The notes: generated from the sequence alone by a model not told the origin. Shown: positions 18,315 to 27,698, numbered from the stretch's first letter. The stretch is 64,000 nt of DNA from Pseudomonas sp. 10S4 (GCF_034344865.1 NZ_CP133774.1:5270001-5334000); one strand, 5' to 3'. Made by a program: numbers and translations.

Positions 18315-19465
18315 TCACACCAAGTAGTTTTTCAACTCCCGGGCAATCACCATCCGCTGTATCTCGCTCGACCCTTCATAAATCTGCGTAATCCGCGCAT
18401 CCCGGTAGTAACGCTCCACCGGGTAATCCTCCAAATATCCATATCCGCCATGAATCTGCATCGCCGAAGAACAGACTTTCTCGGCCATTTCCGATGCAAA
18501 CAATTTGGCCTGTGAGGCCTCCGACAGACACGGTTTGCCGGCACTGCGCAACCGCGCAGCGTGCAGGATCAGCAAGCGTGCGGCGTTCAACCGCGTGTGC
18601 ATGTCCGCCAGCATATTGGCGATGCTCTGGTGCTCGTTGATCGGTTTGCCGAACTGCACCCGATCCCGGGAGTAGGCCAGCGCCGCTTCAAATGCTGCAC
18701 GGGCGATGCCCAACGCTTGCGCGGCGATGCCGATGCGGCCGCCTTCGAGGTTGGAGAGGGCGATGGCCAGGCCTTTGCCGCGATCACCCAGCAGGTTGGC
18801 TTCTGGGATGGTGCAGTTGCTCAGGGTTACTGCGCAGGTATCGGAAGCGCGAATGCCCATTTTGTGTTCGGTGCGATCAACGATAAAACCAGCGGTGTCG
18901 GTCGGCACGAGGAACGCCGAGATGCCTTTCTTGCCCAGGTCCGGATCAGTCACCGCAAACACAATCGCCAGTTTCGCCCGCTTGCCATTGCTGACGAACT
19001 GCTTGGCGCCATTGATCACCCACTGGCCATCCCGCAGTTCGGCGCGGGTGCGCAGGTTGTGGGCTTCGGAACCGGCTTGCGGTTCGGTGAGGCAGAAGCA
19101 GCCGATGGCTTGACCGCTGGCCAGGTCCGGCAGCCAGGTTTTTTCTGTGCTTCAGTGCCGTAATTCAGCACCGGCCCGCAACCCACCGAGTTGTGAATGC
19201 TCATCAACGCGCCAGTAGCGCCGTCGCCAGCCGAAATCTCTTCCACGGCCAAGGCGTAGGCGACGTAATCGACATAGGTGCCGCCCCATTCCTCGGGCAC
19301 GACCATGCCCAGTAGACCCAGCTCCCCCATCTTCGCCACCAGACCGTCATCGATCCAGCCAGCCTTTTCCCAGGCTTGTGCGTGGGGCGCGATTTCGCCA
19401 CGGGCAAAGTCCCGGGCCATATCGCGGATCATCACTTGCTCTTCGCTCAATTCAATATCGTGCAT
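18315..19465 (-). pseudogene. Acyl-CoA dehydrogenase (isobutyryl-CoA type), frameshifted as sequenced
   Basis: A second acyl-CoA dehydrogenase, 383 residues once repaired. The N-terminal part (from ATG 19465) reads to NYGTEAQKK, then leaves frame; the remainder has [11 protein letters not shown], the [17 protein letters not shown] signature and catalytic glutamate in [10 protein letters not shown]. Adding one base to the six-T run at 19139-19144 (A-run on the coding strand) restores the [14 protein letters not shown] motif. It starts three bases after the hydrolase gene upstream, with GGAG inside that gene's end, so the two are cotranscribed. Pairing with a 3-hydroxyisobutyryl-CoA hydrolase suggests isobutyryl-CoA (valine) as substrate. 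Confidence 0.87.
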
Positions 19466-19468
19466 GGC

Positions 19469-20575
19469 TCAGCTCCCGCTCTGCTCAAAACCTGTGAAGA
19501 AACTCTCGACGTGCTCGGCGTGCAGCGCCTGCAGGGTCGGCGGGTTCCAGCGCGGGTTCTTGTCTTTGTCGATCAACAAGGCGCGCACGCCTTCGATCAG
19601 GTCGCCACGCTCGAACCACTGGCGGTCCAGGTGCAGTTCAAGGGCGAAGCATTGTTCAAGGCTCAAGTGGCGGCCGCGACGGAGCATTTCCAGGGTCACG
19701 CCCATGGCCAGCGGCGAACGGCTTTCCAGAAGATCGGCGGTGGTTTTCGCCCATTCGTGACTGTCGGCGACGGTCACTTCGCGTAGTTGTTCCACCATAC
19801 TCGCCACGTCCGGCAGGGCGAAGAAGTGGTCGATGGCCGGGCGCAGCGCAATCAATGGCGCGTCAGGCAGTTGCTGCGCGGCGAGCTTGGCCAGCACACC
19901 TTGCAGGTCCTTGAGCGGTGTTTCGTGCCATTCGAGATGATCGAGTTGTTCGTCCAGGGTGCCGAGTTTATCGCTTTCCAGGTGCCAGTCGGCCAAGCCG
20001 CAATACAGCGCATCGGCGGCGCGGATCTGCACGCCGCTGACACCGAGGTATATCCCCAGTTCGCCAGGAATGCGGGGCAGGAAGTAGCTGCCGCCAACGT
20101 CCGGGAAGTAACCGATGGCCACTTCCGGCATCGCCAGGCGACTGCGCTCGGTCACCACCCGCATATCCGCGCCTTGCACCAGGCCCATGCCGCCGCCCAG
20201 TACAAAGCCGTCCATCAAGGCCAGGACCGGTTTGCAATAGTTGTGGATAGCGAGGTCGAGGGCGTATTCCTCGACGAAGAAGTCTTCGTGCAGGCTGTCG
20301 CCGTTTTTGTAGCTGTCGTACAGCGAGCGGATATCGCCGCCGGCGCAGAAGGCTTTCTCCCCGGCGCCGCGCAGCACCACCGCGTTGACCTGTGAATCCT
20401 CGGCCCAGGCGTCGAGCTGATTCTGCAGGCGGCGGACCATGTCCAGGGTGAGGGCGTTGAGGCCGGCGGGGCGATTGAGGGTCAGGTGACCGATGTGGTT
20501 GCGAACCTCGGCCAGCACTTCGTTTGCCGTGGCGTCCCTGGCTTGAGCCTGCGGAGATGGAACCTGAGCAGTCAT
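19469..20575 (-). CDS. 3-hydroxyisobutyryl-CoA hydrolase-like enoyl-CoA hydratase family protein
   Basis: A 368-residue crotonase-fold protein. Its length, and the motif AMPEVAIGYFPDVGGSYFL, mark it as the 3-hydroxyisobutyryl-CoA hydrolase group (HIBCH) more than a simple hydratase, which would be about 260 residues. Other crotonase signs are EKAFCAGGDIRSLY (residues about 73-86) and the oxyanion-hole GFVLGGGMGLVQ. HIBCH releases free 3-hydroxyisobutyrate in valine breakdown. GGAGT precedes the ATG at 20575. It leads the two-gene minus-strand operon with the acyl-CoA dehydrogenase. Confidence 0.87.
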   Translation of the reverse strand: MTAQVPSPQAQARDATANEVLAEVRNHIGHLTLNRPAGLNALTLDMVRRLQNQLDAWAEDSQVNAVVLRGAGEKAFCAGGDIRSLYDSYKNGDSLHEDFFVEEYALDLAIHNYCKPVLALMDGFVLGGGMGLVQGADMRVVTERSRLAMPEVAIGYFPDVGGSYFLPRIPGELGIYLGVSGVQIRAADALYCGLADWHLESDKLGTLDEQLDHLEWHETPLKDLQGVLAKLAAQQLPDAPLIALRPAIDHFFALPDVASMVEQLREVTVADSHEWAKTTADLLESRSPLAMGVTLEMLRRGRHLSLEQCFALELHLDRQWFERGDLIEGVRALLIDKDKNPRWNPPTLQALHAEHVESFFTGFEQSGS

Positions 20576-21022
20576 CGATAACTCCCTGCTTTTATTGTTC
20601 TTTATAGAGAAGCTCGCGCGCGAGCGATGCTGGATCGTATCAGTGCAAATTTGTGATGTACAACCGGCATACGTGCAGGTCCCGTCTGCATTTTTGCAAT
20701 GCCGGTGATGAATGTGCGCGCCAATACGCCCGCCGGTGACCTTCGCGACCGAATCGGCTGTGTGAACAGCTCAAACAGCGCAAGCGGGGTGTCTGCGCCG
20801 GCCCTTACGACACCAGCAGCCAATCGTCTGTTGGCATTCTGGCTGCGGGTTTGAAGCCGTCTGTGCCGAGGGTTTCAGGCCGGGTGCCGGCTGCGGGGCA
20901 CCCTGTGCAAAACAATAAGAACGCTGTTGCGGTGCGAGCCGCATCGACTCTCTGTTCCTGCCCATAAAGGTAGCCGGGTTCGCCAGGCTGCGATAACTCC
21001 AAACAAATCGGGACTCAAGAAG
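20576..21022. other. Divergent intergenic region with stem-loops
   Basis: No gene is visible in these 447 bases. Near 20663-20706 there is a nested stem-loop: ACCGGCAT pairs with ATGCCGGT around an inner TGCAG / CTGCA stem. At 20882-20903 GGGTGCC pairs with GGCACCC around eight bases, without a T-run. The region must carry promoters for the minus-strand valine genes and the plus-strand transporter operon; I could not pick convincing -35/-10 boxes. Confidence 0.5.
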
Positions 21023-21802
21023 ATGAAAACTGGATGGCTGACCTTATCGGTATTGGCTTTGCTGTGCTGCACCACCGGCGCCAACGCCAAAGAATGGAAA
21101 GAGCTGCGCTTCGGCGTCAACCCAAGCTACCCACCGTTTGAATCGACCACCGCTGATGGCGGCGTGCAAGGCTTTGGCGTGGATCTGGGCAATGCAATCT
21201 GCGCCGAACTTAAGTTGACCTGCGTCTGGGTCAGCAATGACTTCGACGGGCTGATCCCGGCACTGAAGGCCGGCAAGTTCGACGCCATCGAATCGTCAAT
21301 GACCGTCACCGAAGCGCGCAAGAAACAGATCGACTTCACCGATCGTCTGTACGCCGGCCCGACCGCCATCGTCACCCGCAAGGATTCCGGCTTGCTGCCG
21401 ACCGCCGAGTCGCTGCACGGCAAAACCATTGGTTACATGCAAGGCACCATCCAGGAAACCTACGCCCGAGCCAAACTGGCGCCTGGCGGCGTGAAACTGC
21501 GCGCTTATCAGAATCAGGATCAGGTCTACGCCGACCTGGTGTTCGGGCGCCTAGACGCGTCGATCCAGGACAAGATGCAAGCGCAAATGAGCTTCCTGAA
21601 TTCACCTCAAGGCGCTGACTTCAAGAACAGTGAAGGCATCAGCGATCCGCTGGTGCCGTCGGACATCGCCATTGGCATCCGCAAGGACAACGAAGAACTC
21701 AAAGGCATGCTCAATGCCGCCATCAAGGCCCTGCACGAAAAGGGCATCTACGCACAGATCCAGCAGAAGCACTTCGGCGATCTGGACCTCTACAACAACT
21801 GA
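21023..21802 (+). CDS. ABC transporter substrate-binding protein (basic amino acid type)
   Basis: A 259-residue periplasmic solute-binding protein of family 3 (lysine/arginine/ornithine/histidine type). Residues 1-22 are a signal peptide ending ANA, although a Cys-Cys pair at 14-15 precedes it. The family blocks LRFGVNPSYPPFEST, GFGVDLGNAICAELKL, KFDAIESSMTVTEARKKQIDFTD and DIAIGIRKDNEELKGMLN are all present. The ATG at 21023 follows AAGAAG. It leads a four-gene transporter operon, and the downstream citrulline/arginine genes suggest arginine, citrulline or ornithine as ligand. Confidence 0.92.
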   Translation: MKTGWLTLSVLALLCCTTGANAKEWKELRFGVNPSYPPFESTTADGGVQGFGVDLGNAICAELKLTCVWVSNDFDGLIPALKAGKFDAIESSMTVTEARKKQIDFTDRLYAGPTAIVTRKDSGLLPTAESLHGKTIGYMQGTIQETYARAKLAPGGVKLRAYQNQDQVYADLVFGRLDASIQDKMQAQMSFLNSPQGADFKNSEGISDPLVPSDIAIGIRKDNEELKGMLNAAIKALHEKGIYAQIQQKHFGDLDLYNN

Positions 21803-21878
21803 TCCTCGCGCCCCGAGCGCTGTGCCGCGGTAACCGGCACAGCGTTTCAACGTGGGCGCCTCAAGACAGGTGACTGGC

Positions 21879-22604
21879 GTGAATTCCTTCCTGAATCTGA
21901 TCGGGCTCGATGTTTCGGCCCTGCAAGGCTATGGCCCATTGTTGCTGCACGGCACCTGGGTCACCCTGAAATTATCGGCGCTGTCGCTGTTGGTGAGCAT
22001 GGCGCTGGGCCTGCTCGGCGCGGCGGCCAAGCTGTCGCCGCTCAAGCTGTTGAACCTGCCGGCGACGTTCTACACGACGCTGATCCGTGGCGTGCCTGAC
22101 CTGGTACTGATGCTGTTGATTTTCTACAGCCTGCAAGGCTGGCTGAGCAGCCTGACCGAAGCGATGGGCTGGCCGTACATGGAAATCGACCCGTTCGTGG
22201 CCGGGATCGTCACCCTCGGTTTTATCTACGGCGCGTATTTTACCGAGACCTTTCGCGGCGCAATCCTCAGCGTGCCTCGTGGCCAGCAGGAGGCTGCGGC
22301 GTGTTTCGGTTTGAACCGCTGGCAGCGTTTCCGCTTTGTGGTGTTCCCGCAAATGATGCGGTTCGCCTTGCCGAGCCTGGGCAACAACTGGCTGGTACTG
22401 CTCAAAGCCACCGCGCTGGTGTCTATCATCGGTTTGTCGGACCTGGTCAAAGTCGCCCAAGAGGCGGGCAAGAGCACCTTCAACATGCTCGATTTCCTGC
22501 TGCTGGCGGCGGCGCTGTACTTGCTGATCACCAGCGCCTCGAACTATGTCCTGCGGGTGCTGGAGCGCCGCTATAACCAAGGCGTGCGGGGGATGGCGCG
22601 ATGA
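21879..22604 (+). CDS. ABC transporter permease (HisQ type)
   Basis: A 241-residue inner-membrane permease of the polar amino acid family (HisQ/ArtQ). Five hydrophobic segments are seen, with the EAA-type cytoplasmic loop EAAACFGLNRWQRFRFVVFP (near residues 148-167) that docks the ATPase. I choose the GTG at 21879, since AGGTGA lies five bases ahead; a longer frame begins at 21852. Its end overlaps the next permease start in an ATGA, a sign of translational coupling. Confidence 0.9.
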   Translation: MNSFLNLIGLDVSALQGYGPLLLHGTWVTLKLSALSLLVSMALGLLGAAAKLSPLKLLNLPATFYTTLIRGVPDLVLMLLIFYSLQGWLSSLTEAMGWPYMEIDPFVAGIVTLGFIYGAYFTETFRGAILSVPRGQQEAAACFGLNRWQRFRFVVFPQMMRFALPSLGNNWLVLLKATALVSIIGLSDLVKVAQEAGKSTFNMLDFLLLAAALYLLITSASNYVLRVLERRYNQGVRGMAR

Positions 22605-23311
22605 TCGAATTGATTGCCGAATACTGGAAACCCTTCCTGTTCAGCGATGGCTACAGCCTGACCGGGTTGGCCATGACCTTGTGGTTGCTGGTGGCGAGCA
22701 TCGTGATGGGGTTCTTCCTGTCGTTGCCGCTGGCGATTCTGCGCACCTCGCGCTGGGGCCTGTTGCGCTGGCCGGTTCAACTGTTCACTTACGTGTTTCG
22801 CGGCACGCCGCTGTATATCCAGTTGCTGATTTGCTACAGCGGGATCTACGGCATCGCGGTGGTGCGTTCGCAACCGTTGCTCGAAGCGTTTTTCCGCGAC
22901 GCGATGAATTGCACTTTGCTGGCGTTCACCCTCAACACCTGCGCCTACACCGTGGAGATTTTCGCCGGGGCGATCCGCAGCATTCCCTACGGTGAAATCG
23001 AGGCCGCCCACGCCTATGGCTTGAGTGGCTGGCGCTTGTATCTGCGGCTGATCCTGCCCTCGGCGTTGCGTCGGGCGCTGCCGTATTACAGCAACGAAGT
23101 GATCCTGATGTTGCACGCTACGTCGGTGGCGTTCACCGCGACCATCCCGGACATCCTCAAAATCGCTCGGGATGCAAATGCCGCGACCTTCATGACCTTT
23201 CAGGCATTCGGCATCGCCGGGTTGCTGTACCTCGCGATGTCGTTCGGCCTGGTCGGGGCGTTTCGCCTGGCGGAAAAGCGCTGGCTGAACTTCCTCGGTC
23301 CCGCTCACTAA
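22601..23311 (+). CDS. ABC transporter permease (HisM type)
   Basis: A 236-residue permease forming the heterodimeric channel with the HisQ-type partner. The coupling loop EIEAAHAYGLSGWRLYLRLI is intact, and the early FRGTPLYIQLLICYSG block is typical of HisM/ArtM proteins. Its ATG lies within the last codons of the upstream permease. About five transmembrane helices are apparent. Length is normal for the family. Confidence 0.91.
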   Translation: MIELIAEYWKPFLFSDGYSLTGLAMTLWLLVASIVMGFFLSLPLAILRTSRWGLLRWPVQLFTYVFRGTPLYIQLLICYSGIYGIAVVRSQPLLEAFFRDAMNCTLLAFTLNTCAYTVEIFAGAIRSIPYGEIEAAHAYGLSGWRLYLRLILPSALRRALPYYSNEVILMLHATSVAFTATIPDILKIARDANAATFMTFQAFGIAGLLYLAMSFGLVGAFRLAEKRWLNFLGPAH

Positions 23312-23363
23312 TTTATTTGTCCAGAGCTGCGCCGTAACAGGCGCGGTGGCAGGAGAGGTTTGC

Positions 23364-24125
23364 ATGAACAAATTGACGGTCGAAAACCTGTTTAAACGCT
23401 TCGGTGACAATGAAGTGCTCAAGGGCGTCTCGTTGAAGGCCAAGGCAGGGGACGTGGTGAGCATGATCGGCGCCAGCGGTTCGGGCAAAAGCACCATGCT
23501 GCGCTGCATCAACTTTCTGGAGCGGGCGGACGAAGGCGCCATCGAACTCGACGGCGAACGCATCGTTACTCGCCCCGGCATCGGTGGCATGCGCGTCGCC
23601 AATCCGGCACAGTTGCAGCGCTTGCGCACGCGTCTGGCCATGGTGTTCCAGCATTTCAATTTGTGGAGCCACCTGACCGTGCTGGAGAACATCATCCTGG
23701 CGCCGTGCCGGGTGCTCGGGATCAGCCGCAAAGCCGCCGAAGAAAGTGCCCGGGCCTATCTGGACAAGGTTGGCTTGCCGCAACGAGTCGCCGATCAATA
23801 CCCGGCGTTTCTCTCCGGCGGCCAGCAGCAACGGGTGGCGATTGCCCGCGCGCTGGCGGTGGAACCGGAGATTCTATTGTTCGACGAGCCGACCTCGGCA
23901 CTCGACCCGGAACTGGTGGGCGAAGTGCTCAAGGTGATTCAGGCGCTGGCCGAAGAAGGCCGGACGATGTTGATGGTGACCCACGAAATGGGCTTTGCCC
24001 GGCAGGTGTCCACCCAAGTGTTGTTCTTGCACCAGGGACGGGTTGAAGAGCAGGGTGATGCGACTATCCTCGATCAACCCAGCAGCGAACGTTTACAGCA
24101 ATTTTTATCAGGCCGTTTGAAGTGA
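23364..24125 (+). CDS. ABC transporter ATP-binding protein (HisP type)
   Basis: A 253-residue ATPase of the polar amino acid importer. Walker A is GASGSGKS, the Q-loop follows in VFQHFNLWSHLTVLEN, the ABC signature is LSGGQQQR, Walker B is [14 protein letters not shown] and the switch His is in VTHEMGFAR. The start ATG at 23364 has AGGAGAGG ahead; the open frame extends six codons further without support. Last of the four transport genes, nine bases before the Lrp-type regulator. Confidence 0.92.
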   Translation: MNKLTVENLFKRFGDNEVLKGVSLKAKAGDVVSMIGASGSGKSTMLRCINFLERADEGAIELDGERIVTRPGIGGMRVANPAQLQRLRTRLAMVFQHFNLWSHLTVLENIILAPCRVLGISRKAAEESARAYLDKVGLPQRVADQYPAFLSGGQQQRVAIARALAVEPEILLFDEPTSALDPELVGEVLKVIQALAEEGRTMLMVTHEMGFARQVSTQVLFLHQGRVEEQGDATILDQPSSERLQQFLSGRLK

Positions 24126-24134
24126 GAGACGTAC

Positions 24135-24614
24135 ATGGCGGATATCCGCGATCTGTCGATCGTGCTTGATCGTATCGATCAAGCCATTATCGAAGTGCTG
24201 CGCCACGAAGGGCGCATCACCTATCAAAAGCTTTCCGAGCGCGTGCACCTGACCCCCAGGCCTTGCCTGGAACGGGTGCGCAAACTTGAACAGCTCGGGG
24301 TTATTCGCGGGTACGGGGCGATTCTCGACGAAAAGAAGCTGACACCGGGGCTGTCGCTGCTGGTGTTGGTGGCGTTGTCGAACCAGAGCGGGCGGGCAGC
24401 GCAAAAGGCTTTTGAAGCCAAGGTTCGTGCGTGTCCGCAAGTGCTGGAGTGTCGGTTGATCAGCGGCGCGTTTGATTACAGCCTGCGCATGCGCTGCCGG
24501 GACATGGAGCATTACCGGGTGCTGACCGAGGTCTGGTTTGATGATCCGGATCTGCACATCGACAAGTTGGTGAGCCATCCGGAATTGGCGATGGTCAAGA
24601 CCACGATGGAGTAA
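24135..24614 (+). CDS. Lrp/AsnC family transcriptional regulator
   Basis: A 159-residue regulator with an N-terminal winged helix (LDRIDQAIIEVLRHEGRITYQ then VHLTPRPCLERVRKLEQLGVIRGY, residues about 11-57) and a C-terminal RAM ligand-binding domain (SLLVLVALSNQ, VLECRLISGAFDYSLRM). These regulators sense an amino acid. It lies nine bases after the ATPase and before ctlX, so it probably controls this uptake-and-catabolism set in response to arginine, citrulline or ornithine. Confidence 0.9.
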   Translation: MADIRDLSIVLDRIDQAIIEVLRHEGRITYQKLSERVHLTPRPCLERVRKLEQLGVIRGYGAILDEKKLTPGLSLLVLVALSNQSGRAAQKAFEAKVRACPQVLECRLISGAFDYSLRMRCRDMEHYRVLTEVWFDDPDLHIDKLVSHPELAMVKTTME

Positions 24615-24634
24615 GCACCAAACGACACACAACC

Positions 24635-24724
24635 TGTGGGAGCGGGCTTGCTCGCGAAGGCGTCATGTCAGTCAACATTGATGTTGGATGACACACCGCT
24701 TTCGCGAGCAAGCCCGCTCCCACA
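24635..24724. repeat. REP-type inverted repeat (GCGGGCTTGCTCGCGAA class)
   Basis: Arms TGTGGGAGCGGGCTTGCTCG and complement with an inner TGTCAGTCAACAT...ATGTTGGATGACA palindrome. It divides the regulator from ctlX. Between it and the ctlX ATG (24725-24900) there is no gene; a promoter is presumed. Confidence 0.85.
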
Positions 24725-24900
24725 TTGGTTTGGTGGGGTTCCGGATACCCGTATTTTCAGGATTCCCGACCCTCGCCGAATCGGCTGCCCCATCCAAAAT
24801 CTTCAGCCGTTTCCATCACCCGCAACCCCCTTATCAACCGGGTTTTCCCGCCTCCGAAACAGACAATGAGCCTCTCTCAACCCTCATTGAATCTGTGCCC

Positions 24901-25839
24901 ATGCAAACCACCAATACCGTTTTGATGATTCGCCCGACACGTTTCTCCTTCAATCAGGACACGGCGGCGAACAACCGTTTCCAGCGCCCGGCGGCAGTGG
25001 CCGAAGACGTCCAGCTCAAGGCCCTGCAAGAATTCGATGGCTATGTCGCCGCACTGCGCGGGCACGGCGTTGAAGTGTTGGTGCACAACGACGCCGAAGC
25101 GCCGCACACCCCGGATTCGATCTTCCCCAACAATTGGTGGAGCAGCCACCCCGACGGCACGCTGGTGCTGTACCCGATGCAGGGCCACAACCGGCGGCTG
25201 GAGCGGGACAAAGGTGTGCTCGACTGGTTGCGGGATGAGTACCGGGTGGAACAGCTCCTCGACTTGTCCAGCCTTGAACAGCAGGAAGTGTTCCTCGAAG
25301 GCACCGGCAGCATGGTGCTGGATCGTCAGCAACGGATTTGCTACGCCGGTTACTCCACCCGCACCCACGCCAAAGCGTTGGATCAGGTAGTCAGTCATCT
25401 GGGTTACGAGCTGTGCGCGTTCAACGCGATGGACCGTCAGGGCGTCGCGATTTACCACACCAACGTGATGATGAGCGTCGGCACACGCCTGGCCATCGCC
25501 TGCCTGGCGTCGGTCACCAATCCCGGCGAACGCCTGGCCCTGCGTAAACGTCTGGAAGACAGCGGCAAGCAAGTCATCGCTCTCGATTGGGCGCAGCTGG
25601 AATCCTTCGCCGGCAACATGCTGGAAGTCCACAACGCGGCGGGCGAGCCGGTGCTGGTGATGTCGCGCACCGCCTGGCAGTCGCTGGATAGCGCTCAACA
25701 GCGTTTGATCGAAACCCACACCACGCCGCTACCGGTAAACATCGACACCATCGAACGCATCGGTGGCGGCAGTGCGCGCTGCATGTTGGCCGAGGTTTTC
25801 CTGCCCAAACAACGAGCACTCAAGGAGCACCAGCGATGA
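24901..25839 (+). CDS. ctlX: Citrulline utilization hydrolase CtlX
   Basis: A 312-residue guanidino/ureido-group hydrolase of the amidinotransferase (pentein) superfamily, related to dimethylargininase and arginine deiminase. CtlX hydrolyses citrulline to ornithine with release of carbon dioxide and ammonia. The early block MIRPTRFSFN, the catalytic acid region IFPNNWWSSHPDG, the EGTGSMVLD block, and the His/Cys end region GGGSARCMLAEVFLP are present, with the nucleophilic Cys in the last. The ATG at 24901 is preferred because homologous sequence begins there, although no clear ribosome site stands before it. It overlaps the next gene by ATGA. Confidence 0.88.
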   Translation: MQTTNTVLMIRPTRFSFNQDTAANNRFQRPAAVAEDVQLKALQEFDGYVAALRGHGVEVLVHNDAEAPHTPDSIFPNNWWSSHPDGTLVLYPMQGHNRRLERDKGVLDWLRDEYRVEQLLDLSSLEQQEVFLEGTGSMVLDRQQRICYAGYSTRTHAKALDQVVSHLGYELCAFNAMDRQGVAIYHTNVMMSVGTRLAIACLASVTNPGERLALRKRLEDSGKQVIALDWAQLESFAGNMLEVHNAAGEPVLVMSRTAWQSLDSAQQRLIETHTTPLPVNIDTIERIGGGSARCMLAEVFLPKQRALKEHQR

Positions 25840-26869
25840 TCGTCCGTCCCGCCACACCTAACGATTTACCGGAACTCCTGGCGCTGGCCCATAGCGCCGG
25901 CACTGGTTTGACCACGTTGCCCGCCGACGCCGCACGCTTGCGCCAACGCCTGGAATGGGCGGCGAAAACCTTTGCCGGCGACGCTGAGCGCGCCGATGCC
26001 GATTACCTGTTTGTGCTGGAAAACGATGCGCACGAAGCGATCGGCATCTGCGCCCTGGCCGGTGCCGTCGGGCTGCGCGAGCCTTGGTACAACTATCGTC
26101 TGGGGTTGTTTGTGGCGGCCTCGAAAAACTCGGGATCAATCAGCAGATGCCGACGCTGTTCCTGGGCAACGACATGACCGGCCATTCGGAACTGTGTTCG
26201 CTGTTCCTGCACGCCGATCATCGCAGCGGACTCAATGGCCGTTTGCTGTCCAAGGCGCGGTTTCTGTTTCTGGCGGAGTTTCGTGAGAAGTTTGGCGACA
26301 AGGTCATCGCCGAGATGCGCGGTTACTCGGACGACGAGGGCGTTTCACCGTTCTGGGAAGGCTTGGGGCGGCACTTTTTCAAGATGGATTTTGCCGACGC
26401 CGACTACCTGACCGGGCTGGGTAACAAGACCTTTATCGCTGAGCTGATGCCCAAGTTCCCGTTGCCGACCTGTCTGCTGCCGGAAGAGGCGCGCTCGGTG
26501 ATTGGTCGGGTGCATCCGAACACCGAACCGGCGCTGGGCATGCTCAAGGCCGAAGGGTTTGAGCATCGGGACTACATCGACATCTTTGACGGCGGGCCGT
26601 TGATTGAATGCGCCACCGGGGATATTCGGGCGGTGCGCGATAGCCAGGTGCTGCAACTGAGCATCGGCACGCCGGGGGAGCAAGCGGCGACTTATTTGAT
26701 TCACAATCGCCAGTTTGCTGACTGCCGGATTACTGCGGCTGCGGCGCGGGTGGCGGCAGGGACGTTGATTGTGGATGCGCAGACGGCTAAGGCGCTGGGG
26801 TTGGGTGTGGGAAGTTCGGTGCGGGCGGTGAGTCTGGCGGTGCCGGTGCAGCAACAATCGGCAGCCTGA
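25836..26869 (+). pseudogene. astA: Arginine N-succinyltransferase, frameshifted as sequenced
   Basis: An AstA-family acyltransferase (GNAT-like fold) that moves succinyl from succinyl-CoA to the alpha-amino group of arginine or ornithine. The first frame covers MIVRPATPNDLPELLALA to FVAASK; the second continues with LGINQQMPTLFLGNDMTGHS, LCSLFLHADHR and GVSPFWEGLGRHFFKMDF. Adding one A to the run at 26124-26128 joins them and gives 344 residues, exactly the size of AstA. It overlaps ctlX by four bases, so the two products are made together. It is a lone copy, not part of an astCADBE operon, so ornithine made by CtlX may be its substrate. Confidence 0.87.
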
Positions 26870-26895
26870 CCGGTTTTTTGGCCCGACACCGTACA

Positions 26896-26985
26896 TGTGG
26901 GAGCGGGCTTGCTCGCGAAGGGGCCGTGTCAGTCAACAATGATGCAACATGACACACCGCTTTCGCGAGCAAGCCCGCTCCCACA
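26896..26985. repeat. REP-type inverted repeat (GCGGGCTTGCTCGCGAA class)
   Basis: Arms TGTGGGAGCGGGCTTGCTCG and complement, with inner GTGTCAGT...CATGACAC. It lies between the convergent succinyltransferase and HPP-family genes. Confidence 0.85.
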
Positions 26986-27002
26986 TGGGGTTCTGTGTTG
27001 TG

Positions 27003-27698
27003 TCAGGTTCTGCTGCTGAGCACTTCACCAATGCTGCGCCGCTTGGCATGCAGCTCACTGGCATGGATCAGCTGTTCAAGGTCTTGTGGCGTGACGTCGA
27101 TGAAGGCCTCCATCTCCGCCAACGCCCGTTGTAAATCCTCGGCGGTGATGGCCTGGCTGTCGGCCGACGGCATGACCGGTTCAGGCTCGGCGGGTCGTTT
27201 GGGATAGCGAATGAGCGTCAAGTTGTTGTACGCCAGCGCGCTGAGCAGCATCGCCGAGGCGCCGAGCATCACCGGGCCGAGGGCTTTCCAGTCCAGGGCG
27301 ATGGTTGCCGGGTCGGCCAACACCAACAGCAGCGCCAACGCTCCGGCCGGGGGATGCAGGCAACGCAGCCAACACATCAACATCAACGCCATACCCGCTG
27401 CCAGGCACGCGCTGCCCAAAGTTCGCCCGAGCACATGAGCGACCAGCAGTGAAATCACCCCGGCGCTCAAGTAACCACCCAAAATCGACCAGGGCTGGGC
27501 GAGGGCGCCGGAAGATACGGCGAACAACAACACCGCCGACGCACCCAACGGACCGACCAAGTGCTGCGCCACTTCAATGCCGAATACCTGGCTGCACAGC
27601 CAGACGCTGAACAGCGTGCCCAGGGACATACCGATGGCTGCGCGGCTCCATTCCGAGGGGCGGGTGTTGATGGCGGCGGGTAACCAGCGAGCAAGCAT
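27003..27698 (-). CDS. HPP family membrane protein
   Basis: A 231-residue membrane protein of the HPP family, some members of which transport nitrite. Four hydrophobic segments fill residues about 20-165, and the name-giving motif LHPPAGALAL lies near residue 114. After the membrane part there is a soluble tail (about 175-231) rich in charged residues with AITAEDLQRALAEMEAFID and TPQDLEQLI, seen in many pseudomonad members. It stands alone between a repeat and the MFS gene. Substrate cannot be told from the sequence. Confidence 0.87.
   Translation of the reverse strand: MLARWLPAAINTRPSEWSRAAIGMSLGTLFSVWLCSQVFGIEVAQHLVGPLGASAVLLFAVSSGALAQPWSILGGYLSAGVISLLVAHVLGRTLGSACLAAGMALMLMCWLRCLHPPAGALALLLVLADPATIALDWKALGPVMLGASAMLLSALAYNNLTLIRYPKRPAEPEPVMPSADSQAITAEDLQRALAEMEAFIDVTPQDLEQLIHASELHAKRRSIGEVLSSRT

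Noticed and set aside
908-26985. Regularly recurring palindromes as a CRISPR array
   Set aside because: Copies are inverted pairs scattered between genes kilobases apart, with no short-spacer array and no cas genes.
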